Source: JAOEGB01 sp041262585 | GTDB taxonomy: Bacteria > Actinomycetota > Actinomycetes > Streptosporangiales > Streptosporangiaceae | Direction: 5' to 3' | Assembly (NCBI RefSeq): GCF_041262585.1 | Contig: NZ_JBGCBZ010000011.1 | Span: 62,001 to 126,000, forward strand | Length of the DNA: 64,000 bases | Shown here: piece by piece, positions 33,053 to 42,719 of the stretch | Layout: each line of letters starts with the position of its first letter | Position numbering within the stretch: the first letter of the stretch is position 1 | Translations under genes and position numbers: made by a program | The notes under the pieces: generated by a model | What the model was told of the DNA's origin: nothing | What the model saw: only the letters and a program-made list of their open reading frames with translations | The model's database searches: none

Positions 33053-33697
33053 ATGACCGACAAGGACAGAATCCCGCATCAGGGGCGCACTCCAGCGGCC
33101 GAGGCCGTGGAGGCCGAACCGGCCTCTGAGCGGCCGGCCGTACCCGGAAAGCCGCAGGAGTCGGGCGAGCCGGGTCAGACCCGCGAAACCGGCCCGACGG
33201 TCACCGAACCCGAGCCCCGGGCGACTCGTGAGAGCACCGATACGGGTGCCGACAAGGACGCCCGGCTGGAGGAGCTGCACGATCGATGGCTGCGTGCGGT
33301 CGCGGAGCTCGACAACCTCCGTAAGCGGACGGCCAGGGACATCGCCAGGCAGCGGCTCGACGAGCGGGCCAGGGTCGCCGCGGAGTGGCTACCGGTCATC
33401 GACAACCTCGAACTGGCACTGCGGCACGCGGACGCCGACGCCGATCCCGGTGCCGTCATCGAAGGCGTCCGCGCCGTCCGCGACCAGGCGGTGGCCGTAC
33501 TCGCCCGGCTGGGCTTCCCGCACGTGGAGGATCTCGGGACGCGGTTCGACCCCGCCAGGCATGAGGCCGTGAGCATGGTGGAGGGCCCGGAGGCCGAGCC
33601 GGGCACGGTCGTCGCCGTCGTACGGCCCGGCTACGGCGACGGCCCCGACCAGCTGCGGCCCGCGTCGGTCGTGGTGTCCACCAAGGTGGAGCACTGA
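33053..33697 (+). CDS. grpE: nucleotide exchange factor GrpE
   Basis: 214 residues. A long charged, disordered N-terminus (1-65) precedes the GrpE coiled coil (LEELHDRWLRAVAELDNLRKR) and the beta domain (EDLGTRFDPARHEAVSMVEG; GTVVAVVRPGYG). It releases ADP from DnaK. ATG 33053 follows the dnaK stop by one base and its stop overlaps the dnaJ start (TGATG), so translation is tightly coupled. Confidence 0.95.
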   Translation: MTDKDRIPHQGRTPAAEAVEAEPASERPAVPGKPQESGEPGQTRETGPTVTEPEPRATRESTDTGADKDARLEELHDRWLRAVAELDNLRKRTARDIARQRLDERARVAAEWLPVIDNLELALRHADADADPGAVIEGVRAVRDQAVAVLARLGFPHVEDLGTRFDPARHEAVSMVEGPEAEPGTVVAVVRPGYGDGPDQLRPASVVVSTKVEH

Positions 33698-34671
33698 TGG
33701 CGGACCGCGACTTCTACGAGATCCTCGGGGTGCCGAGAACGGCCGGCCGTGAGGAGATCCAGCGGGCCTACCGCAAGCTCGCGCGCTCCTACCATCCCGA
33801 CGTCAACAAGGACCCCGGGGCCGAGGACCGCTTCAAGGAGGTGTCGGAGGCCTACGAGGTGCTGTCCGATCCGGGGACCCGCAAGAGCTACGACGCGTTC
33901 GGCAGGGACTTCCGGCAGGTGCCCGAGGGAGTGGACCCGGCGGCGTACGCCAGGGCCCGGGCCGGGGCGGGCACGGGAGGCCGGGCCAGCTGGGCGCGCG
34001 GGCCGGCCGGGCAGGAGGTCCGGTTCGAGACCGGAGAGGGCATCGACTTCGAGGAGCTGTTCGGCGGCATCTTCGGGGGGCGCGGCAGACGAGCGGGCCG
34101 CGGCTGGGGTCCGATACCCGGAGCCGACCAGGAGGCCGAGTTGCCGCTGACGGTCGAGGAGGCCTACCGCGGCGGCCGCCGCACGATCACTCTTCCCGGC
34201 CGCGGAGGATCTAGGACGCTGGAGGTCACGATCCCCCCGGGCGTCCGGAACGGGCAGCGGATCAGGCTCTCGGGCCAGGGAGGCGAGGGCACCGACGGCG
34301 GGAAAAGGGGCGACCTCTACCTGATCGCGCGCATCACCGGCCATCCCCGCTACCGCGTCGAGGGACGAGACATCCATGTCCAGCTCCCCCTCACCCCGTC
34401 GGAGGCCGCGCTGGGCGCGACCGTCTCCGTCGAGACCCCCGACGGGGAGGCGAAGGTCAAGGTTCCGCCCGGCACGTCCTCCGGCCGCCGTCTCCGCCTG
34501 CGCGGGCAGGGCATGCCCAATCCCCGGGGCCAGCCCGGGGACGTGCTCGCCGAGGTCCGGATCATGGTCCCCCGCACGCTGACCGACGAGGAGCGCCGCC
34601 TCTATGAACAGCTGGCCAGCGTCTCGAGCTTCAACCCGCGCTCCGAATCGGGAGGGAGGGCCCGGCCATGA
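33697..34671 (+). CDS. DnaJ/CbpA-type co-chaperone without zinc domain
   Basis: 324 residues. J-domain with HPD at 33-35 (KLARSYHPDVNKD), Gly-rich stretch (~90-135, including FGGIFGGRGRR), then the two C-terminal beta domains (LTVEEAYRGGRRTITLPG; VRNGQRIRLSGQGGEG; LRLRGQGMP). The CxxCxGxG zinc region of classical DnaJ is absent, so it is CbpA-type, which fits the CbpM-like modulator encoded next (ATGA overlap). It stimulates the ATPase of the adjacent DnaK. Confidence 0.93.
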   Translation: MADRDFYEILGVPRTAGREEIQRAYRKLARSYHPDVNKDPGAEDRFKEVSEAYEVLSDPGTRKSYDAFGRDFRQVPEGVDPAAYARARAGAGTGGRASWARGPAGQEVRFETGEGIDFEELFGGIFGGRGRRAGRGWGPIPGADQEAELPLTVEEAYRGGRRTITLPGRGGSRTLEVTIPPGVRNGQRIRLSGQGGEGTDGGKRGDLYLIARITGHPRYRVEGRDIHVQLPLTPSEAALGATVSVETPDGEAKVKVPPGTSSGRRLRLRGQGMPNPRGQPGDVLAEVRIMVPRTLTDEERRLYEQLASVSSFNPRSESGGRARP

Positions 34672-34969
34672 GCCATCCCCTGGTACGGCTCCCGCATCTG
34701 GACCTGGAGTCCTTCTCGCGGGCGACCGGGCTGCGTCCGGAGTTGGTGCGCCGCCTGGTCGCGCTCGGCCTGATCGACGCCTTTCCCGACGCGGCGGGCG
34801 ATCTGTGCTTCCCGCCGTCTGAGCTCGCCGCCGCGGGGCGCCTCCAGCGGCTGCGCACAAACCTGGCCGTCAACTACGCCTCCCTCGGCCTGGTGGCGGA
34901 CCTGCTCGACCGCATCGCGGAACTCGAAGCCGCCCTGCGAACCCGCGCGAGGACTCCCGGAGGTGCGCC

Positions 34970-34979
<10 letters not shown>
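34668..34979 (+). CDS. CbpM-like chaperone modulator (MerR-type HTH)
   Basis: 103 residues. The segment LDLESFSRATGLRPELVRRLVALGLIDAF is a MerR-type helix-turn-helix, followed by a phenylalanine/proline turn and a helical C-terminus (AVNYASLGLVADLLDRIAELEAAL). Proteins of this size directly after a CbpA-type J protein are CbpM modulators, which bind the J-domain; HspR repressors share the same fold, so autorepression of the operon is an alternative. It starts inside the dnaJ stop (ATGA) and overlaps clpB by 10 bases. Confidence 0.82.
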
Positions 34980-37588
<2,609 letters not shown>

Positions 37589-37590
37589 TC

Positions 37591-38034
37591 ATGCGGTCAC
37601 AGGCCAAGGACGCGAGCGTCGTCCGATGCTCGAAATGCGGACGGAAGAACCGGCTACCCAGGGTCGCCTCGGGGATCCCGCAGTGCGGCGACTGCCACCA
37701 GCCGCTTCCCTGGGTCACCGAGGCGGGGGACGACGACTTCAGCGAGGTCGTCGAGGCGGCTCGGATCCCGGTGGTCGTCGACTTCTGGGCACCCTGGTGC
37801 GGCCCGTGCCGCATGGTCAGCCCGGCGCTGGAGCAGGTCGCGGCCGATCTGGCCGGTCGCCTGAAGCTGGTGAAGGTGAACGTGGACGAAGCGCCCCGGC
37901 TCTCGGAACGCTTCGCCGTACAGGCCATCCCGACACTCGCCGTGATCGATCAGGGGCGGGTTGTCGCCCAGCGGGCGGGTGCGGCGCCGGCTCCCGCCCT
38001 ACGCGAATGGGTGGACGATGCGCTGGCCGCCTGA
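37591..38034 (+). CDS. thioredoxin 2-type (zinc-ribbon thioredoxin)
   Basis: 147 residues. An N-terminal zinc ribbon with C13-x2-C16 and C32-x2-C35 (VRCSKCGRKNRLPRV … QCGDCH) precedes a thioredoxin fold with active site WCGPC (C70, C73) and the cis-Pro loop FAVQAIPTLAVID. This is the TrxC/thioredoxin-2 arrangement, associated with oxidative stress. Two bases separate it from clpB, and it overlaps the flavoprotein gene by 17 bases. Confidence 0.93.
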   Translation: MRSQAKDASVVRCSKCGRKNRLPRVASGIPQCGDCHQPLPWVTEAGDDDFSEVVEAARIPVVVDFWAPWCGPCRMVSPALEQVAADLAGRLKLVKVNVDEAPRLSERFAVQAIPTLAVIDQGRVVAQRAGAAPAPALREWVDDALAA

Positions 38035-39688
38035 GCTCTCCGAGACGCCGGACCCGCAGGGGGCCTACCCGCGGCTGAGCGACGCGCAGCTCCAGGCGCT
38101 GGCCCCGCACGGCGAGCGGCGCCGGGTCCGCCAGGACGAGGTCCTGTACGCGGAGGGCCTTCCGTGCACCGAATTCTTCGCGGTCCTGGCCGGCAAGGTG
38201 GCGACGGTCGAGGGATTCGGAGCGGACGACCAGGTGATCGGCGTCCACGGGGCAGGCCGGTTCCTGGGAGAGCTCAACGTGCTCACCGGCCAGGTGGGCT
38301 TCGTCACCGGCGTGGTGGCCGAGGACGGCGAGGTCCTCGCCGTGCCGGCGGACGCGCTCCGCCGCCTGGTCGCCGGGGATCCGGCACTCGGCGACCTCAT
38401 CCTGCGGGCCTACCTCATCCGCCGCACGATGCTCATCGGACTGGGCGCGGGCTTCCGCATCATCGGCTCCCGCTTCTCGGCCGACTCCCGGCGGCTGCGG
38501 GAGTTCGCGGCACGCAACCGGCTGCCGCACCGGTGGATCGACCTGGAGCAGGACGAGGAGGCAGAGCGGTTCCTGCGGAGCATGGGCGTCACCCCGGAGG
38601 ACACCCCGGTCGTGATCTGGCGTGGCGAGACGGTGCTCCGCAACCCGAGCAACGCGGAGCTGGCCCGGGCGATCGGGCTCCCCGCACCACGGGTACAGGA
38701 GACCCGATGCGACCTGCTCGTCATCGGGGCCGGGCCGGCGGGGCTGGCGGCGGCGGTATACGGAGCGTCGGAGGGCCTCGCGACGATGGTCCTGGACAAT
38801 GTCGCGACGGGCGGCCAGGCGGGCACATCTTCGCGGATCGAGAACTACCTCGGCTTCCCGTCCGGGATCTCCGGCGGCGAACTGGCGGAGCGGGCGGCGA
38901 TCCAGGCCGGCAAGTTCGGCGCGCGTTTCTGCGTCCCCGCACAGGCATGCGGACTGCACCTGAACGCGGGTGATCACATCGTCACCGTGCAGGAAGGGGG
39001 GACGATCCACGCGCGCACCCTGATCATCGCGACCGGCGTCCGCTACCGCAGGCTTGACGTCCGGAACCTGGAAAGGTTCGAGCCCACGAGCGTCTACTAC
39101 GCGGCGACCATGTTCGAAGCCCGGATGTGCGAGCGGGACCCGATCGTCGTCGTTGGAGGAGGCAACTCGGCCGGCCAGGCCGCCCTGTTCCTGGCCCGGC
39201 ACGCCACCTGCGTCCGGCTGCTCGTGCGGGAGGACGCGCTGTCCAGGAACATGTCCCGCTACCTGGCCGTCGAGATCGAACGGCACCCCCGGATCCAGAT
39301 CATGCTGAACACCGAGGTCCGGGAGCTGATGGGGGAAGAGACGCTCGCCGCGGTCATCGCCGAGAACAACGTTACCGGCGAGCGTTCCACGCTCGAGGCC
39401 CGCGCGATGTTCATCTTCATCGGCGCGGAGCCGTACACCGCCTGGCTGGCCGACGAGATCGCGCTCGACCCGCGGGGCTACATACTGACGGGCGCGGACG
39501 CCGCCCGGTCCGGAAAGGAAGGCGCGCCCGACGCCCCGGGCCGGCCGTTCCCGCTGGAGACGAGCAGGGCGGGCGTGTTCGCGGCCGGGGACGTGCGGAG
39601 CGGGTCGGTCAAGCGGGTGGCCGCGGCGGTCGGTGAAGGCGCCATGGCCGTACGGCTGGTCCACGACTATTTCCAGGCCGGAGAGTGA
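38018..39688 (+). CDS. cNMP-binding / glutaredoxin-like / TrxR-like flavoprotein fusion
   Basis: 556 residues from ATG 38018. Residues ~15-130 are a cyclic-nucleotide-binding (CAP_ED) domain (VRQDEVLYAEGLPCTEFFAVLAGKV). About 135-220 is a thioredoxin/glutaredoxin-like fold without CxxC (FRIIGSRFSADSRRLREFAA; EDTPVVIWRGETVLRNPS). From ~230 a TrxR-type oxidoreductase has FAD motif LLVIGAGPAGLAAAVYGASEG, NADPH motif VVVVGGGNSAGQAALFLA and GVFAAGDVRSGSVKRVAAAVGEG. The redox-active CxxC expected after YY is replaced by AATMFEARMC, so it cannot reduce thioredoxin in the normal way even though a thioredoxin gene overlaps it. A ligand-gated redox sensor is one possibility. Confidence 0.88.
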   Translation: MRWPPELSETPDPQGAYPRLSDAQLQALAPHGERRRVRQDEVLYAEGLPCTEFFAVLAGKVATVEGFGADDQVIGVHGAGRFLGELNVLTGQVGFVTGVVAEDGEVLAVPADALRRLVAGDPALGDLILRAYLIRRTMLIGLGAGFRIIGSRFSADSRRLREFAARNRLPHRWIDLEQDEEAERFLRSMGVTPEDTPVVIWRGETVLRNPSNAELARAIGLPAPRVQETRCDLLVIGAGPAGLAAAVYGASEGLATMVLDNVATGGQAGTSSRIENYLGFPSGISGGELAERAAIQAGKFGARFCVPAQACGLHLNAGDHIVTVQEGGTIHARTLIIATGVRYRRLDVRNLERFEPTSVYYAATMFEARMCERDPIVVVGGGNSAGQAALFLARHATCVRLLVREDALSRNMSRYLAVEIERHPRIQIMLNTEVRELMGEETLAAVIAENNVTGERSTLEARAMFIFIGAEPYTAWLADEIALDPRGYILTGADAARSGKEGAPDAPGRPFPLETSRAGVFAAGDVRSGSVKRVAAAVGEGAMAVRLVHDYFQAGE

Positions 39689-39711
39689 CTCCGGGCAGGA
39701 AGGAGACCTCC

Positions 39712-40161
39712 ATGGTTCTCATGGCGGTGTCGAGATTCGAACGCTTCTTCCGCAGCGCCGCAGGTGTCGACGTCGACAAGGACGACCTCCGGCGCTACAG
39801 CGACTTCGTGAACGACAAGGTCTACGACCTTCTGGTGATCGGCCAGGCCCACGCCAAGGCGAACCGTCGCGACATCATCGAACCCTGGGATCTACCCGTC
39901 ACCAAGGGCCTCCAGGAGAGCATCCACCGGTTCCGCCTCCTCGATGAGGACATCGAGCTGAAACCCATCCTGGAGCAGCTCGCCACGCTGCCTCCGCTCG
40001 ACCTGTCGGTCGGCGAGGAGACCGTCGGCCGCTTGCCCGAGATCGTCGGCGGCCTGTCAGTGGCACTGGCTCAGACTTTCAAGATCGTGGATCCGGACGT
40101 GAAGAACCCCGCGACTGAGCAGTGGGAGCGCACGATACGTGTCTTCGACCTGCTGCTCTGA
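39712..40161 (+). CDS. DUF1931 histone-fold protein
   Basis: 149 residues of the DUF1931 family: SRFERFFRSAAGVDVDKDDL then RRYSDFVNDKVYDLLVIGQAHAKANRRDIIEPWDLPVTKGLQESI. The first ~75 residues form one histone fold and a second, weaker one follows (LPPLDLSVGEETVGRLPEIV). Structures from Aquifex and Thermus relatives show a doublet histone fold. AAGGAG six bases before ATG 39712 fixes the start. It is the last intact gene of the chaperone operon. DNA binding is not established for this family; a role in nucleoid protection during stress is inference. Confidence 0.88.
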   Translation: MVLMAVSRFERFFRSAAGVDVDKDDLRRYSDFVNDKVYDLLVIGQAHAKANRRDIIEPWDLPVTKGLQESIHRFRLLDEDIELKPILEQLATLPPLDLSVGEETVGRLPEIVGGLSVALAQTFKIVDPDVKNPATEQWERTIRVFDLLL

Positions 40162-40271
40162 GGCGGTCGGGACGGCCTCGGCGATCAGCTCTGAACGGCC
40201 CGCCCCGCACGCCCGGTGAATTCGGCGCCGAGTCCTCCCAGGGGGGCGGTCGCGGCGAGCAAGGAAGGGGG

Positions 40272-41042
40272 AATGCGCGTGCCGTACGGCGACTTCAACT
40301 GCCTCGTCCTCCCGGACGACGCGAAGGAGAAGCAGAACGACTACGTGATGCTCGCCGACATCTGGCCGACCGGCTGGCACACGACTCAACTCGCCCAGGT
40401 GGAGGCGGGCGACTCGGTCGTGATCTACGGGGCGGGGCCCGTCGGCCTGATGGCCGCCTACTCCGCCACGCTCAAGAGCGCGAGCAAGGTGATGGTCGTC
40501 GACCGCCACCCCGACCGGCTCGCCAAAGCCGAGGAGGTCGGCGCGATCGCGATCGACGACTCCCAGTCGCCACCGGTCGATCAGGTCATGGAGCTCACAA
40601 CGGGCCTTGGCGCCGACCGGGGCTGCGAGTGCGTGGCTACCAGGCGCACGACCCGCAGGGGCACGACCCGCAGGGGCACGAGCATCCGAACATGACGCTC
40701 AACAACCTCATCAGATCGGTCAAGTTCACCGGGACCGTCGGCGTCGTCGGCGTCTTCATCCCGTCGGACCCCGGTAGCCCGGACGACCTCTACAAGCAGG
40801 GCGAGATCGCCTTCGACTGCGGGATGTTCTGGTTCAAGGGCCAGGCGGTGGCCAACGGCCAGTGCAACGTGAAGCGCTACAACCGGCAGCTCATGACGCT
40901 CATCCACGAGCGTAACGCCCGGCCGTCCTGGGTGGTCTCGCACGAGCTGGGCCTGGACGACGCACCGACCGGTTACGAGCACTTCGACCGGCGGGATCTC
41001 GGCTGGACCAAGGTCGTCATCCATCCCGGCGAGCTCAGCTGA
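40272..41042 (+). pseudogene. zinc alcohol/formaldehyde dehydrogenase, truncated and frameshifted
   Basis: From 40272 the frame reads RVPYGDFNCLVLPDDAKEK, SVVIYGAGPVGLMAAYSATL and GLGADRGCECV, then loses frame at ~40637. The +1 frame resumes GYQAHDPQGHDPQGHEHPN and TLNNLIRSVKFTGTVGVVGV to the natural end. It is the glutathione-independent formaldehyde dehydrogenase branch. The first ~150 residues with the catalytic zinc ligands are missing, one G is lost in GTGGCTACC, and a 15-bp unit (GCACGACCCGCAGGG) is tandemly duplicated at 40646-40675. Not functional. Confidence 0.82.
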
Positions 41043-41120
41043 TACGCGGCGCCCGGACCACCGCCGCGAGCTGGCGTATGCGTACGAATTGGCCCTCAGG
41101 AGACGTCGCCGGACCGTCGT

Positions 41121-41603
41121 CTACCGGCTGCGACGCCATGGCTCGCCGGGTGCCATCACGTACTGGGCGAGCACATGGCGCCAGGGAATGACGGCGAGGA
41201 TGATGACGACCCAGAGGACCGTACCGGCCTGGGTGCGGGTGGCGCCCTCGAGTTGGTTGTCCGACCACAACGGGAGGACGACCACTCCAAGCCAGAGCAG
41301 CTTCCATGAAACTTCGAAGAGCAGGATGGGAAGCATGCGCGATGGGTATCGGATGCCGAGCAGTGCCAGGACCGACATGGCCATGAGCAGGCACTCCTTG
41401 GTGCCTTCCGCGAGCCCCCAGGGCTCGTGGTTGAAGAGCAGGGGCCACTTGATCACCGCAAGCCCCACCCCCATGACGAGGTAACCGACGCGAAGCAGAT
41501 TCAGCTGCCACAGCGAGAGCTGTCCAGAGGGTCGTGCGCCTCGTTCCTCGGATGGGTCCGGCTGGAGGGATGTGGTCAGCGATGGTTCCGGTAGCTGCTC
41601 CAT
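41121..41603 (-). CDS. hypothetical four-helix membrane protein
   Basis: 160 residues. A polar N-terminus of ~35 residues precedes four hydrophobic segments (NLLRVGYLVMGVGLAVIKW; ECLLMAMSVLALLGI; MLPILLFEVSWKLLWLGVVV; AGTVLWVVIILAVIPW). AAGGAG six bases before ATG 41603 gives a convincing start. I do not recognise a named function; small integral membrane proteins of this kind often accompany flavin or ABM-type genes, and a fragment of the latter lies just upstream. Confidence 0.7.
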   Translation of the reverse strand: MEQLPEPSLTTSLQPDPSEERGARPSGQLSLWQLNLLRVGYLVMGVGLAVIKWPLLFNHEPWGLAEGTKECLLMAMSVLALLGIRYPSRMLPILLFEVSWKLLWLGVVVLPLWSDNQLEGATRTQAGTVLWVVIILAVIPWRHVLAQYVMAPGEPWRRSR

Positions 41604-41625
41604 GATGACTCCTTGGTGAGTGTCG

Positions 41626-41866
41626 TCACACAACGATGGCGCCGGGGACGGTTTCCCACCCCGGGGCGTTCTGGCTCGGGGACACGCCTGGAGGCGTGCC
41701 CCACGCGGCTGGACATGGAGCGTGGTGGTCAGCTGCCTGCGATGCGGTCAGGAGGCGTCGACGGAGTCGGTGCAGTTGTGGCATCAGTCCGTAGATGACG
41801 ATCGGCACGGCGATGGTGGCGAGCATGAAGGTGCGTGCGACCGGTGTGAGTGTGCTGAGCCAGTCC
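41626..41866 (-). pseudogene. C-terminal membrane tail, probably ABM-type protein
   Basis: Reading leftward from 41866: LSTLTPVARTFMLATIAV then PIVIYGLMPQLHRLRRRLL, one helix and a basic end like the C-terminus of membrane-linked antibiotic-biosynthesis-monooxygenase (ABM) proteins. Upstream the frame continues into the 227-bp repeat, so the original N-terminus is gone and a hybrid frame now starts inside the repeat at 42027. Confidence 0.4.
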
Positions 41867-42093
41867 CCTTTGGCGACGCATCGACGTCCACGCGGATCGG
41901 TCTTCCGGATCGGTCGAAGCAGGGGGCCGACCGCCTCGGAACCGCCGGCGCCGACGGTCAAACGCATTCCCCTTGAATCAACACCCGCCCGTACCGGGCG
42001 GAAACGGGCGATCAGCAAACGATTCATCAGCAGAACTGATTACTAGAGAGCTTTAAGGGCCGGAGTCATGTAACTGTCCCTGCTCTGGCGGGG
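41867..42093. repeat. 227-bp direct repeat, copy 1
   Basis: Identical to 56079-56305 except for one base (C at 41878, T at 56090). It contains a 17-bp inverted repeat CGCCCG/CGGGCG around 41988-42002 and an AT-rich stretch (GATTACTAGAGAGCTTTAA). On the minus strand a frame opens (MNRLLIARFRPVRAG…) and runs out of the repeat in both copies. The flanks differ completely, so the ends are sharp. Part of it (CTGCTnCGACCGnTCCGGAAGACCGATCC, inverted) recurs at 57423-57452. Confidence 0.9.
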
Positions 42094-42165
42094 GAGGCCG
42101 ATGCGCCGGTACCCCCAGGAGGGGTTCTCCCGAGCCAGGCGCAGCACCAGCAGGGCGGCCGATGT
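42094..42165 (-). pseudogene. transposase scrap
   Basis: Reading leftward: ALLVLRLARENPSWGYRRIG, the conserved block before the integrase core in the transposase family of 7549-8613 (LILRLAAENPTWGYRRI). It begins exactly at the end of the 227-bp repeat, so repeat and IS debris share a joint. Confidence 0.7.
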
Positions 42166-42719
42166 CCGCTCTGCCGGGGCCTGCTGCTGCACGCCGACCA
42201 TGAGCACAAAGCCCGATCGAGTGGCAGCAGTGGCTCACGGCCACGCGCACAGCGATCCGCAAACAGGCGATCGCCAGCGCCGTGGACCTCGGAAACCCGG
42301 ACGAACACGCCGCAACACGTCTCATACACGCCCACTGCCGCCGTCGACTCGGCGACGGCACGAACCCAGCACTTCCGCACGGCCTGGAGCCTCCAGGGCT
42401 TGCTTGAGCCGGTTGCCTGGAAAGCGGGCACGGCCGTTCTGAGGGGGCCGGGGCGCGGCAACGCGCCCCGGCTACCCGACGAGGCGCAGTTCACCGCGTT
42501 GCGCGAATTCACCCTTAACCTCAATCTTTCATTGATCCAACGCGAGACCAAAGATCGCTAGATGGAGGCGTCGTACTTCGAGCGGTGAAAACGCGCACGG
42601 CGCGTCAACGTTTCGATGAGCCGAGGCGCGTGGTTGTGCTGTCGAATTCCGCGAAGCATCTGCCTAGACTTCGACGACCTGGCCGGACAGCCCATTCACA
42701 TAGAGGGAACGCGGGACCG
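42166..42719. other. gene-free stretch with unrecognised coding scraps before carbamoyltransferase
   Basis: Two plus-strand frames look protein-like but cannot be placed: about 42210-42400 (PIEWQQWLTATRTAIRKQAI … HAHCRRRLGDG) and 42432-42561 (LPDEAQFTALREFTLNLNLS … ETKDR, stop). The last 150 bases before 42720 are less GC-rich and should hold the carbamoyltransferase promoter; I could not choose hexamers. Confidence 0.3.

Noticed and set aside
31153..33063. 636-codon minus-strand frame opposite dnaK
   Set aside because: Antisense shadow of a highly conserved gene; no start context and no recognisable domain.
40216..40271. ATG 40216 as the start of the dehydrogenase gene
   Set aside because: The residues before RVPYGDFN do not match the family, whose N-terminal ~150 residues are simply missing.
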